Shown one piece after another: positions 26,619 through 36,229 of a DNA stretch of 64,000 nt. Under the pieces are notes generated by a model. It worked only from the letters and a program-made list of their open reading frames with translations, did no database searches and had not been told where the DNA came from. Position 1 is the stretch's first letter; each line of letters starts with the position of its first letter. This DNA is from Cognatishimia activa. GTDB lineage: Bacteria; Pseudomonadota; Alphaproteobacteria; Rhodobacterales; Rhodobacteraceae. Position numbers and translations under genes: made by a program. The stretch spans positions 2,268,501-2,332,500 of the forward strand of contig NZ_CP096147.1 of NCBI RefSeq assembly GCF_026016445.1. Reading direction: 5' to 3'.

Positions 26619-27569
26619 ATGAATGACCTAACGACCGAAATTCTGTTAGCAAATCCACAGGGGTTTGAACGCGCTGCTGAAATCTGGCGTGCGGGTGGAT
26701 TAGTCGCGCTGCCAACAGAAACGGTTTATGGACTGGGTGCAGATGCGCGCAATGATCTGGCGGTCGCGCGGATATTCGAAGCCAAAGGTCGTCCACGCTT
26801 CAATCCGCTGATTGTGCATGTCGCGAGTGTTGATGACGCCAAAGATTTGGTCGAATGGAATGATGTTGCAGATCGCCTGGCAAGCGCATTTTGGCCGGGG
26901 CCGTTAACATTGGTTTTACCATTGAAATCAGGTTCAGGCCTCTCTCCACTCGTCACGGCTGACCTGCCGACATTGGCTGTCCGGATGCCTGCAAACCCAC
27001 TGGCGCAGGATGTTCTTCGGGGCTTTGGCGGTCCAATCGCGGCACCTTCAGCGAACCCATCAGGCAAGATCAGCCCGACCTCCGCAGAACATGTGAAAGC
27101 GGGGCTTTCTGGCAAGATCGAAGCCATCGTCGATGGGGGCACCTGCGATGTTGGGTTGGAAAGTACAATCGTAGGCCTGTTTGACAAGCCGACGCTCTTA
27201 CGTCCCGGCGGACTGCCAAAAGAGGCCCTTGAAGCTGCCCTTGGTGAACCCCTGGGTGTCCATTCGGCCGCAGATCCGCTGGTTGCACCAGGTCAGATGA
27301 CGTCGCACTATGCACCCGGCGCCTCTGTAAGATTAAATGCCTCTGAGGCTGAGGAAGGTGAACTACTGTTAGGATTTGGCGCGGTTGACTGCACACTTAA
27401 CCTGTCTGCATCTGGCGATCTCAGAGAAGCAGCGGCAAACCTATTCCACCATTTGCATGCGCTTGACGCGATGAACTCCAAAGGCATCGCTGTATCACCG
27501 ATCCCAAATCAGGGTCTGGGTGTGGCCATCAATGATCGCCTGAAACGCGCCGCGGCCCCTCGCGATTAG
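26619..27569 (+). CDS. tsaC: L-threonylcarbamoyladenylate synthase (Sua5/TsaC)
   Basis: It makes threonylcarbamoyl-AMP from threonine, bicarbonate and ATP for the t6A37 modification of ANN-reading tRNAs. The 316 residues comprise an N-terminal YrdC domain (LPTETVYGLGADA near 31; GRPRFNPLIVH near 60; SANPSG near 146) and a C-terminal Sua5 domain (about 225-316), so it is the long Sua5 form. No clear ribosome binding site precedes the ATG. It is divergent from the acyl-CoA dehydrogenase and its end overlaps convergent yqgE by four bases. Confidence 0.93.
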   Translation: MNDLTTEILLANPQGFERAAEIWRAGGLVALPTETVYGLGADARNDLAVARIFEAKGRPRFNPLIVHVASVDDAKDLVEWNDVADRLASAFWPGPLTLVLPLKSGSGLSPLVTADLPTLAVRMPANPLAQDVLRGFGGPIAAPSANPSGKISPTSAEHVKAGLSGKIEAIVDGGTCDVGLESTIVGLFDKPTLLRPGGLPKEALEAALGEPLGVHSAADPLVAPGQMTSHYAPGASVRLNASEAEEGELLLGFGAVDCTLNLSASGDLREAAANLFHHLHALDAMNSKGIAVSPIPNQGLGVAINDRLKRAAAPRD

Positions 27570-28141
27570 GCGCGGCCCGCGCTTGCAGAAAGCGTCAACG
27601 GGTCTACCCCCAAAGTGTTGAGCGCCGCTTCCCATTTCTTCTCGTCTGCAAGGTCAAAGACCAGATCAAAGCCCGCATCGCAGATCAGCCAGCCATTGTC
27701 GGCAATTTCCGCCTCAAGCTGCCCAGGGCCCCAGCCTGAATAGCCAAGCGCCATCAGGGCTTTGTCAGGACCATCCCCCTGCGCCATCTCTTCGAGAACA
27801 TCCTGCGTTGCCGTCATCGCAAAAAAGTCGTCCACCGGCAGCGTGGATATCTGGGAGCGGTACTCAGAGGAGTGAAGAACGAAGCCTCGCCCACCTTCAA
27901 CAGGACCGCCAAAATGCAGCGGAATGGGTCGGCTTTGGGCGGATTCTTCTATGGAAAGTTGTTCCAGCAGATCGCTGAAAGTCATTTTCCCCATAGTCTT
28001 GTTGACGATCAGTCCCATGGCCCCATCAGGACTATGGGCACATAAAAATACTACCGAATGAGCGAAGCGTGGGTCGCCCATGCCGGGCATGGCAATCAAT
28101 ATTTTGCCGGTGAGGTCTAATTGATCCGAGGCATCAGCCAA
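27566..28141 (-). CDS. YqgE/AlgH family protein (UPF0301)
   Basis: The family domain starts at LDLTGKILIAMPGMGDPRF and includes AMGLIVNKTM, HFGGPVEGGRGFVLHS and ALGYSGWGPGQLEAEIADNGW, the UPF0301 signature. The biochemical role is unresolved. The frame stays open to a GTG at 28255, which would add 38 residues outside the domain without a ribosome binding site. A TTG at 28141 with AAAGGA nine bases upstream gives 191 residues, the normal length, so I prefer it. It is divergent from the DsbD-like gene. Confidence 0.85.
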   Translation of the reverse strand: MADASDQLDLTGKILIAMPGMGDPRFAHSVVFLCAHSPDGAMGLIVNKTMGKMTFSDLLEQLSIEESAQSRPIPLHFGGPVEGGRGFVLHSSEYRSQISTLPVDDFFAMTATQDVLEEMAQGDGPDKALMALGYSGWGPGQLEAEIADNGWLICDAGFDLVFDLADEKKWEAALNTLGVDPLTLSASAGRA

Positions 28142-28311
28142 GGCAACACGTCCTTTCAGTAACTCTTCTTTCAATGTGAGACCTACCCGCCCAAGACGCA
28201 AGCCTTTGGTTTCAAAAACGGTTTCAAAAATATGTGGTAAATAGGAAACCGACACAATCGCTCGCCGGAATGTGAGTTGGCATTTGCCAATTGATATCGC
28301 ATTTCTTGGGT

Positions 28312-29127
28312 ATGAACATAACCCGTCTTACATCTGCTTTCGCCCTGATGGCCCTGGCCACTGCTCCTCAAATCACTGAGGCGCAGGCCTATGAGCTGGC
28401 TGTGGAGGCCGATGTTCTAGAAGGCTGGAGAGGACAGGATGGCCGGCACATTGCGGCGGTTCGGTTCCGCCTGAAAGATGGCTGGAAGACCTATTGGCGC
28501 TCCCCCGGAGATGGCGGCATTCCGCCGAGGTTTACATGGAAAGGCTCACGCAACTTGCGGACCTTGGATGTGGTTTGGCCAACACCTGAAGTCTTTAATC
28601 AGGATGGGATGACCTCTTTAGGCTATGAGCATGAAGTTGTGGTGCCGGTTGTCATTGAACCGCGTCGTGCAGGGAAAGACATTGTCCTAAATGGTGAGCT
28701 GGAAATCGGTGTCTGCAAGGACATCTGCGTACCTGAAACCCTGAGCGTCTCTGCCCGTTTGCCTGGAGATGGGAGTCAGATTGATCCTAGCATTTCGGTC
28801 GCCTTAACGGATCAACCCTATGCAGCAGACGAGGCTGGTGTTCAGAAGGTCACATGTTCAGTGTCGCCTACTGCTGACGGCATGAAAGTCGATGCGCAGA
28901 TCCAAATGCCATCCAGTGGCGGGCGCGAGTTTTCTGTCATTGAAACCGATAACCCGTTGCTTTGGGTTGCCGAGGCAAAAACGCGCCGCTCTGGGAACAC
29001 ACTGCATGTGTCCAGCGAGGTTATGCATGTGGAATCTCAGGCGTTCCTATTGAACAGATCAGGCCTGCGCATCACCGTTTTGGGCGGTAGCTACGCCGTT
29101 GATATTCAAGGGTGTTCAGCTGGCTAA
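28312..29127 (+). CDS. secreted DsbD alpha-domain-like protein
   Basis: This 271-residue protein has a signal peptide (MNITRLTSAFALMALATAP, cleavage near ITEAQA). An immunoglobulin-like domain resembles the N-terminal alpha domain of DsbD, with FRLKDGWKTYWRSPGDGG, VFNQDGMTSLGYEHEV and the redox pair GVCKDICVP (CxxxC near residues 141-145). There is no membrane beta domain, so it is a stand-alone periplasmic thiol protein that would need an electron donor encoded elsewhere. Its end overlaps the convergent RND permease gene by 12 bp. Confidence 0.85.
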   Translation: MNITRLTSAFALMALATAPQITEAQAYELAVEADVLEGWRGQDGRHIAAVRFRLKDGWKTYWRSPGDGGIPPRFTWKGSRNLRTLDVVWPTPEVFNQDGMTSLGYEHEVVVPVVIEPRRAGKDIVLNGELEIGVCKDICVPETLSVSARLPGDGSQIDPSISVALTDQPYAADEAGVQKVTCSVSPTADGMKVDAQIQMPSSGGREFSVIETDNPLLWVAEAKTRRSGNTLHVSSEVMHVESQAFLLNRSGLRITVLGGSYAVDIQGCSAG

Positions 29128-32100
29128 TTGCCTGCGGCGCGACAGTATCAACAATACCAGACCGAGCCCATATGCCAATAGGCTGAGCAGTGCCGCCCCT
29201 GCCGCGAAGAGAAGCATCGCAGGTGCAAAACGATCAATCGTCGCGAGTTGTTCGATTGACTGCAGCAGCGGATGTAGTTCACCCTGAACAAGCACCCAGC
29301 CAAGCGTGGCGACCAGCCAGATGGCGATCAAAGCAGATGTGCCAGCAAAGAGAGCACGAATCGCGCGAGCTTTCACTGCTCGGCGGTACGACCTGAGCAT
29401 TTTGCCGACATCCTGTTGTGCTGCCAAGAGCGCTGGCACAACCAGCAGAACGAGCAGAACACCGAAGCCAAGGCCATAGACCAAAGTAATCACGGTAGGT
29501 TTCAGGAACTGCGCCTGTTGAGAGCGCTCAAACAGCAGTGGGGTCAAACCAAGGACGGTTGTCAAAGTCGTCAACATCACCGGGCGCAGACGTTCCGCCG
29601 TGCCCTCAATGATCGACGGGATTATACCTCGCTCTTTCGCATAGCCATCGATGGTGGTGACCAAAACAATAGAGTCGTTGATGATGATCCCCGTCATCCC
29701 CAAAAGGCCAACGACCGAGAACATCGACAACGGCACGTCGTGATAGTGGTGTCCCCAAATCGTGCCAACCAGCCCGAATGGGATAATGGCCATGACAACA
29801 AGCGGTCGAGTCCAGCTTGCGAAGACCCAGGCGAGTACCAGGTAAATGCCTGCCAGACAAAGGATCAGCCCATTGCGTGCATCGGTCAGGAAACTGCTTT
29901 CCTGTTCCGACAATCCCGCCAAATGCCATTCCACCTGCTGAATAGACGCAATTTCGGGCAGGATATTGTCTTTCAACGCATCTTCGATTTCCGTGGCGCG
30001 GGCTGCATCGTCTTCTGAAATATCGCCCAAGACCGAGATCACACGCACCCCGTTTTCGCGACGGACGGTCGAGAAACCGGTTTTGCGATCAACACTGACG
30101 ATATCAGCCAAAGGCACGTAGTTGCCGCTTGGGGTCCGCATCATGGTGCGTTCAAGGAAGTCAGCGGTCAATTCGCCATCCGGCAGCGTCACGTGAATGC
30201 TCGCTGTGCGTGGTCCTTCTGGATAGGTCGCAGCTTCCAGACCATTGAGTCGATGTCGAAGTACCCTCCCAAGACCGTCAATGGTAAAGCCCAGCGCCTG
30301 CCCCTGCGGTGTCAGGTCAAGGATCAGCTCTTCTTTATCGTATGGCAGCGTATCTTCGACTGCAGAGACTTCTGGATAGGCCAACAAAGCGTCTTTCAGA
30401 TCTTCAGCCGCCGCTTTGAGCGTCTCGCTATCAGCACCGAAGAATTGAACATCCAACGAGTCCCCACCCGGGCCTGAACGCCACCCCCTGAAGCTTACGG
30501 TCTCCGCGAGTGGATGCTTTTGAACACGATCCTGAAGCTCCGCTACAAAGGCAAAGCTGGAATAGGGTCGCAGGTCTGCATCGATGAGTTCAATCGCAAT
30601 AGAGCCCAGCTGATCAGCGGATCGGTTCTCTGCACCCGACAACCCACGCCCCGTGTTGCCACCTATTTCAGCCATCACAAAGTCGAGAGGATTGCGCCCG
30701 TATTTTTCTTCATATTCGGCACCAAGCTCTTCTGTCGCGCGCTGCAACTCGCGCATCATGGCAAAGGAGTCTTCACGTGTCGCATCCGCTGACATGATGA
30801 AGTTGCCAGAAACCGAGCCACGTTCTGGCGCGTTGAAAAAACGCCATTTCACCTCACCGGTCGCGAACAGGCTGGCCTGTGATGACAACAGCAATATGGC
30901 ACCAGCCAGAACCGGGTAGCGGGCAATCACAACCAGACGCATGAAGGCGCGGAACGGGCCATCTCGGAACCAGCGGAACCCGACATTCACCATCTTGCTG
31001 GGCAGGTCATACCAATGCTCTTTCGCAGTATGAGTCAGCGCGTGTTTCATGTGGTGTGGCAGGATCAAAAAGCACTCAACCAATGACGCAGCGAGTACGA
31101 GGATCACCGTAGTTGGGATATCGATGATCAAATCGCCAAACCGACCACCAACTGCGGTGAGGCCAAAGAAAGCGATGATGGTTGTGAGGGTCGCGGAAAA
31201 GACTGGCAAAGCCATACGTTGCGCCGCGTTTTCAGCCGCCACCGCCGGAGATTCTCCGAACCGACGCGCCCGCATGTCGGCGTGTTCTCCAACGACAATG
31301 GCGTCGTCCACGACGATTCCCAAGGTGATGATCAACCCAAAGAGAGAGACCATATTGATGGTCACCCCTACCAGATACATCAGCGCGATCGCCGCACACA
31401 TCGCGACCGGAATACCTGCAGCAACCCAAAGAGCGGTTCGCGCATTCAGGAAGAGGAAAAGCAGCATCAGAACCAGCCCCAATCCCATCAGGCCGTTGTC
31501 CAACAGCAGGTTGAGACGTCCGCTAATCGCCTCAGCGCGGGTCCGGATGAGGTCGATGGATGCCCCTTGCGGCAGCGTTTCCTGCAGTTGATCGGCAACC
31601 TCTTGTACAGTCGCTTGAATACCAATCGCATCACCCTGTGCTGAGCGATCCACACGCACTGAAATGGCCGGGTTTTCTCCAACAAAATAACTTCGATTAC
31701 GATCGACACCTTCCACGACAACGGTAGCCACATCACCAATTGTCAGCGCAGATCCATCAGCTTCGGTGCGCAATACAATCGCTTCGATCTGATCAGCGCT
31801 TCGTTTGGCAACGCCTGTACGCACGCGTGTATTGGCACCCGCCACGTCCCCAGCGGGGTCAGCATCCACTTCTTCAGCAATCGCAGAAGCAATATCTGCC
31901 ATGGATATGTCGAATTGAATGAGGTTGAGCGAGGGTACTTCCACCACAGTTCGTGGTGCGGCGACGCCTCGGATAGTTGCGCGGGTTACGCCTTCTGCAA
32001 ACAGTCTCGTGACAAATTCATCCGCGAAGCGTCCCAACTGTTCAGGCGCAAGTGGTCCGGTGATGACAACATCTGTTACCCGATCCCGCCAAGCCCCGCG

Positions 32101-32511
32101 CCTTACGCGCGGATCGTCTGCATCCTCAGGCAGGGTTGAGATCGTGTCGACCGCGTCCTGCACATCATTTGCCGCCCGCGCCATATCCCAGCCGGGTTCG
32201 AACTCCATCGAAATCCGCGCAGAGCCTTCGGTAGAGCGCGCTTCGGTTGTGGCGACGCCCTCAACGCCGAGCAAAACCGGCTCCAGAACCTGCACAATTG
32301 CGTTGTCGACGTCTTCGGCCCCTGCTCCGTCCCAACCGACTGAGACAGAGACATTGTCCACGATCACATCAGGGAAGAACTGCGCGCGCATCTGCGGTGC
32401 CGCTGCGAAGCCCGCGATCAGCAAGATCACAAGCAGCAGATTGGCAGCGGTTCCGTGGCGGGTGAAATAGGAAAGAAGACCACTCGCTTGAGGAGGAATA
32501 CCGCGCACCAT
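29116..32511 (-). CDS. RND-family efflux transporter permease
   Basis: This 1131-residue proton-driven inner-membrane pump is in the AcrB/HAE1 superfamily. It has 12 membrane helices and two large periplasmic loops in repeat halves. The N-terminus has the helix GTAANLLLVILLIAGFAA, and the essential paired aspartates lie in TM4 (GIVVDDAIVVGEHADM). It is about 100 residues longer than AcrB, with an extra hydrophobic C-terminal segment (about residues 1050-1120, two more helices likely). It follows the adaptor gene after three bases. No outer-membrane channel gene is adjacent. Confidence 0.93.
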   Translation of the reverse strand: MVRGIPPQASGLLSYFTRHGTAANLLLVILLIAGFAAAPQMRAQFFPDVIVDNVSVSVGWDGAGAEDVDNAIVQVLEPVLLGVEGVATTEARSTEGSARISMEFEPGWDMARAANDVQDAVDTISTLPEDADDPRVRRGAWRDRVTDVVITGPLAPEQLGRFADEFVTRLFAEGVTRATIRGVAAPRTVVEVPSLNLIQFDISMADIASAIAEEVDADPAGDVAGANTRVRTGVAKRSADQIEAIVLRTEADGSALTIGDVATVVVEGVDRNRSYFVGENPAISVRVDRSAQGDAIGIQATVQEVADQLQETLPQGASIDLIRTRAEAISGRLNLLLDNGLMGLGLVLMLLFLFLNARTALWVAAGIPVAMCAAIALMYLVGVTINMVSLFGLIITLGIVVDDAIVVGEHADMRARRFGESPAVAAENAAQRMALPVFSATLTTIIAFFGLTAVGGRFGDLIIDIPTTVILVLAASLVECFLILPHHMKHALTHTAKEHWYDLPSKMVNVGFRWFRDGPFRAFMRLVVIARYPVLAGAILLLSSQASLFATGEVKWRFFNAPERGSVSGNFIMSADATREDSFAMMRELQRATEELGAEYEEKYGRNPLDFVMAEIGGNTGRGLSGAENRSADQLGSIAIELIDADLRPYSSFAFVAELQDRVQKHPLAETVSFRGWRSGPGGDSLDVQFFGADSETLKAAAEDLKDALLAYPEVSAVEDTLPYDKEELILDLTPQGQALGFTIDGLGRVLRHRLNGLEAATYPEGPRTASIHVTLPDGELTADFLERTMMRTPSGNYVPLADIVSVDRKTGFSTVRRENGVRVISVLGDISEDDAARATEIEDALKDNILPEIASIQQVEWHLAGLSEQESSFLTDARNGLILCLAGIYLVLAWVFASWTRPLVVMAIIPFGLVGTIWGHHYHDVPLSMFSVVGLLGMTGIIINDSIVLVTTIDGYAKERGIIPSIIEGTAERLRPVMLTTLTTVLGLTPLLFERSQQAQFLKPTVITLVYGLGFGVLLVLLVVPALLAAQQDVGKMLRSYRRAVKARAIRALFAGTSALIAIWLVATLGWVLVQGELHPLLQSIEQLATIDRFAPAMLLFAAGAALLSLLAYGLGLVLLILSRRRQLAS

Positions 32512-32514
32512 GGC

Positions 32515-33972
32515 TTATCCCCCCATCCGCTGCTCTAACCGATCAACGACCTGCGTCGGCACCAAAGGCTGGGCGAGCTGATCCAAAATGCGTTGCTTGC
32601 GATCAGCCGGCATCCGTTGATTGCCTTCAACAAAGGCAAGCAATTTGGCGCGGCGCTCATCGGTCAATTCTACCATTGCAGGCGCGGCCGGCTCTTCTGG
32701 CACGCTTTCACCAACAGGTTTAACGCGAATTCCTGCCCCCAATAATGGGGTGAGTTGGGTCACGACCGAACGGCCAGCAATCGCCTGCCCTGCGACCAGA
32801 ACCTGATCTCCTTGGCGTCGGAGCAGTTGCACAGGCACGGCTTCAAGACGTTCACCCTCACCCACAACAAGCACACGGCCCTGCGCATCCAAGGCGGATG
32901 ACGGCAATTCGACAACATTTCTAAGAGGCTCTTCTTCAACGGCCACGCTGACAAAATCGCCAGGTTTTAAACCGCGCGCTTCATTCAGATTGGCAAAGAT
33001 CAATCGCCCCGTCAGGCCTTCACCCACTGCTGCGCTGTCGCGACTTATCTGACCCGAAGCTTGAAGCTGGAAGCCTGAAACATCGAGCTGCACGGCAACC
33101 TCAGCCCCGCGCAAATCACCTTCTTGATTAAGAAGGCGGGCGTATTGGCTCGTGGATACGCGGAAAGAAACTTCCAGAGCGTTCGGATCGATCAGTCGCG
33201 CCAGACGCTCATTTGCGGATACCACGCCGCCTTCGACAACCGCGACTTCCGCCAGGGTACCGTCAAATTCCGAGATGATCTGGCGTTCCGCGAGATTACG
33301 CGCGGCTTCGACCTGTGCGATCTCGGTACGTTCAACAACACTTGTCGACCTTGAAACCAGCGCCTCTGACTGAGCGACAGCCTGCCTGCGGGCGAGCTCC
33401 TGTTGGCGCGCATTTGAGAGATTGAGTTCGGCTGTCTCTATTGCAGCTGAAGTACCAACTCCACGGCTTTCCAAATCCCGTTGCCGCGCCAAGGCGCGTT
33501 CGCGCAAATCTATCTGCGCGGTTGCAGCTGTCCATTCTTCGCGTGCCAGTTCCAGACCGCGCTGTGCTTCAATCACTTCCGACCGAGCAGAGCCTAAATC
33601 GGATTCGACACGCGCCAGCTCATCCTCTGCATCTGCTGTATCGAGTTGGGCCAGCAATTGTCCTTTTCTAACACGACCACCATCCCGGAAGGCATCTGAA
33701 AGCGTTACAATGGTGCCACCTGAGGGTGCTCGAATGTCGAGCGAGCGCTGGCTTTGAATTTCACCAAAGGCCCGCAACCTGGGCGTCACCACAGAGGGTG
33801 CAGCCAATTGCACATTCACAGTAAAGACGCGTTCTCGTTGCTGCGGCGGGCGCGTTTCACGGTTGGCGCGTTCTGAAAGGGCTGACGTAAACACCTGCAC
33901 AGCGCTCACCAGCAAAGCCACCGTGACCGCCAACAAAAACAGGCCCATGAAACCCTGACGCAGAAAGCGCAT
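32515..33972 (-). CDS. RND efflux periplasmic adaptor (membrane fusion protein)
   Basis: This 485-residue protein has one N-terminal membrane anchor (about 8-30) and a lipoyl/barrel-sandwich segment split around a long alpha hairpin (about 110-215, rich in Glu, Arg and Ala). A beta-barrel domain containing LKPGDFVSVAVEEEPL follows. The hairpin contacts the outer-membrane channel in such pumps. It is the first gene of a two-gene operon with the permease. The upstream gap to moaB (161 bp) probably holds the promoter. No local regulator is seen. Confidence 0.9.
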   Translation of the reverse strand: MRFLRQGFMGLFLLAVTVALLVSAVQVFTSALSERANRETRPPQQRERVFTVNVQLAAPSVVTPRLRAFGEIQSQRSLDIRAPSGGTIVTLSDAFRDGGRVRKGQLLAQLDTADAEDELARVESDLGSARSEVIEAQRGLELAREEWTAATAQIDLRERALARQRDLESRGVGTSAAIETAELNLSNARQQELARRQAVAQSEALVSRSTSVVERTEIAQVEAARNLAERQIISEFDGTLAEVAVVEGGVVSANERLARLIDPNALEVSFRVSTSQYARLLNQEGDLRGAEVAVQLDVSGFQLQASGQISRDSAAVGEGLTGRLIFANLNEARGLKPGDFVSVAVEEEPLRNVVELPSSALDAQGRVLVVGEGERLEAVPVQLLRRQGDQVLVAGQAIAGRSVVTQLTPLLGAGIRVKPVGESVPEEPAAPAMVELTDERRAKLLAFVEGNQRMPADRKQRILDQLAQPLVPTQVVDRLEQRMGG

Positions 33973-34133
33973 ACGACATTCCCTTATTCGCGCCCTGAAT
34001 CCTTGAACTGATTAGGGTCGACCTATCTAACCTGTGCCGTTTTGAAAGAATTGCAAAGGTATACCTTGCTTAAACGGGCCCATTCCGGGTTTCCGTCGCA
34101 GAAAATTGATTAATTTCTTAATTTCAGAGCAGT

Positions 34134-34682
34134 TCAGCCTTTGCTGCGCTTCAGATGCTCATCGAGACGCGGCAGGATTTCCACGAAATTGCAAGGCATG
34201 TGGCGATAGTCGAGTTGGAACTTCAGGATTTCATCCCAAGCATCTTTGCAAGCCCCGGTGCTGCCGGGCAGCGCAAACAAATAAGTACCATTGGCCACAC
34301 CACCGGTTGCGCGGCTTTGAACAGCCGACGTGCCGATCTTGTTGAATGAGATCATTGTAAACAGAGTTGAAAAGGCGTCGATTTCCTTTTCGTAGACATC
34401 CCGATGTGCTTCGACCGTCACATCACGCCCTGTCAGACCTGTGCCGCCAGTGGAGATGATGACATCAATCTCCGGATTCTCAGTCCAGATACGCAGCTGA
34501 TCAGCGATCTCAACCCGTTCATCTTTAAGGATGGTCCGGTCGGCCAACACGTGGCCCGCCCCTTCGAGGCGGGCTACCAGCGTGTCTCCGCTTTTATCCT
34601 GATCCAATCCGCGCGTGTCACTGACTGTGAGGATGGCAATACGCACCGGCACAAAAGGGCGGCTTTCGTCAATTCGAGACAC
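34134..34682 (-). CDS. moaB: molybdenum cofactor biosynthesis protein B
   Basis: This MogA/MoaB-type protein adenylates or binds molybdopterin before metal insertion. It is 182 residues long, with the motif VSDTRGLDQDKSGD near residue 18, ISTGGTGLTGRDVT near 80 and LPGSTGACKDAW near 143. It is the third gene of UDG-LysE-moaB, starting directly after the LysE stop. It is the second of three Moco loci in this window. Confidence 0.95.
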   Translation of the reverse strand: MSRIDESRPFVPVRIAILTVSDTRGLDQDKSGDTLVARLEGAGHVLADRTILKDERVEIADQLRIWTENPEIDVIISTGGTGLTGRDVTVEAHRDVYEKEIDAFSTLFTMISFNKIGTSAVQSRATGGVANGTYLFALPGSTGACKDAWDEILKFQLDYRHMPCNFVEILPRLDEHLKRSKG

Positions 34683-35303
34683 TTAAGCTTTCTCCATAAT
34701 GGCAAGGCGCGCGGCGAGGCCTGCAAAAATCGCTGCGGTCACATATCCGATCCCGCGTTGGAACTTAGGCGAACCAGTCAATACGCGACCCATTCCGCCA
34801 GAGAATGCCCCAACCAGCCCGTTCACGATGAAGCCGCCAAAAGCAATGATGGCCCCAAGGCTTAGAAATTGCAGAAGGACGTTGCCCTGCGCCGGATCAA
34901 CAAATTGCGGCACAAAGGCCAGCACGAAGAGGATCACCTTCGGATTGCTCAGGTTCACAATGAAGCCCTGACGAAAAGCTTTGGCAGCTGTCAGAGGTTT
35001 CACTTTAGATTGATCAGCAGAGCTCGCCCGCAGCGCGCCGATGGCCAGCCACAAGAGATAGGCAACACCAACCCAGCGAATGACATCAAAGAGCCAAGGC
35101 ACCGTTGCGACCAGCGCACCGAGGCCGACGCCGGCCAGGGCGACATGCATCATGGCCCCAGTCGAGATTCCTGCACTTGCGGCGACTGCCGGACGGGTTC
35201 CGGAGCGGAGCCCCTGCCCCAAGCAAAACATCATATCCGCACCCGGCGTGAGGTTCAGAGCCAATGCGGCCGGGATAAAGGCAATCAGAAGATAGAGATC
35301 CAT
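34683..35303 (-). CDS. LysE/RhtB-family amino acid exporter
   Basis: This 206-residue membrane protein has about six helices. The LysE signature ALNLTPGADMMFCLGQGLRSG lies at residues 15-35, and NLSNPKVILFVLAFVPQFVD lies near 115. The family exports amino acids such as threonine, homoserine or lysine, and the substrate here is unknown. It sits between the uracil-DNA glycosylase gene (9 bp) and moaB (adjacent) in a compact leftward operon. Confidence 0.92.
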   Translation of the reverse strand: MDLYLLIAFIPAALALNLTPGADMMFCLGQGLRSGTRPAVAASAGISTGAMMHVALAGVGLGALVATVPWLFDVIRWVGVAYLLWLAIGALRASSADQSKVKPLTAAKAFRQGFIVNLSNPKVILFVLAFVPQFVDPAQGNVLLQFLSLGAIIAFGGFIVNGLVGAFSGGMGRVLTGSPKFQRGIGYVTAAIFAGLAARLAIMEKA

Positions 35304-35312
35304 GGCACCTGC

Positions 35313-36095
35313 CTATTTGAGGCTGAGAAGCTTTGCTTTGAGTTCGATCAAATCCGCCCAAGCCTCGCGTTTCATGTGCGGGCTGCGCAGAAGGAAGGCC
35401 GGGTGGAACATGGGCAAAACCGGGCGATCCAGCGCTTCGGTCCATTGGCCACGCAGGCGCGTGATGCCGCGTTTTCCAAGCACGCCATGGCAAGCGATAT
35501 TGCCCATCAAGACAACGACGTCTGGATCCACCAACTCAACGTGGCGCTTTACGAAGGGCATCATCATGAAAATCTCTTCGGGCTGAGGATCACGATTCTG
35601 CGGCGGACGCCATGGCAGAACATTGGTGATGTAGACAGCCTCGTCTGTTGCCTCCGCGGTTCGATCCATATCGATTGCGGCCAGCATCTTATCCAAAAGC
35701 TGCCCAGCGCGCCCTACAAACGGACGGCCAATGCGGTCTTCATCCCGCCCCGGCGCTTCGCCGATGATCATGACCCGTGCAGAGGGGTGACCATCGCTAA
35801 ATACCAGTGAGCGCGCACCACGTTTCAACGCGCAATGCTCAAACTGAGCGATGGCTGACTTCAACTGATCAAGGTTGGCAGCCTGCTTTGCCATTTGCTG
35901 AGCGATTTCAAGCGGATCGACTTTCGGCTCTCTGACCGGAGCAGATTGCTGGCATTGCGCCGGACTGGACTTGACCTTTTTCTCAGGAATTTCATAGCGA
36001 TTGACCGGCGCATCCAAAATCGCCTCGGTCGCCCCAAGTTCGACCTGCCAATCCAGCAGCGCTTTCGCTGTGTGAAAATCCAAAGTTGATTCCAT
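35313..36095 (-). CDS. uracil-DNA glycosylase, family-4-like without most Fe-S ligands
   Basis: This 260-residue DNA repair enzyme is expected to excise uracil from DNA. Motif 1 is [21 protein letters not shown] (111-131) and motif 2 is HPAFLLRSP (231-239), as in family 4. An N-terminal extension of about 75 residues is common in alphaproteobacteria. Of the four cysteines that bind the 4Fe-4S cluster in family 4, only C88 is present. The others align with F85, W162 and M178. ATG 36095 is preferred over GTG 36104 because AGGG lies eight bases upstream. It heads the LysE-moaB operon and is divergent from pyrB. Confidence 0.9.
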   Translation of the reverse strand: MESTLDFHTAKALLDWQVELGATEAILDAPVNRYEIPEKKVKSSPAQCQQSAPVREPKVDPLEIAQQMAKQAANLDQLKSAIAQFEHCALKRGARSLVFSDGHPSARVMIIGEAPGRDEDRIGRPFVGRAGQLLDKMLAAIDMDRTAEATDEAVYITNVLPWRPPQNRDPQPEEIFMMMPFVKRHVELVDPDVVVLMGNIACHGVLGKRGITRLRGQWTEALDRPVLPMFHPAFLLRSPHMKREAWADLIELKAKLLSLK

Positions 36096-36229
36096 ATCAA
36101 GCACCCTACTCTGCTCACTTCATGGCGAAAACCACAATCGCGCCTGCTGGCTGCTTGCGCCACTTGCTAGGGAGGCATCAGCTACCTATAAGCAGCCCAG
36201 ATCAGACCATCGTCACAAGGAGCCGCGTG

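Noticed and set aside
34869..35810. 313-codon rightward open frame
   Set aside because: It is antisense to the LysE and uracil-DNA glycosylase genes and shows no domain.
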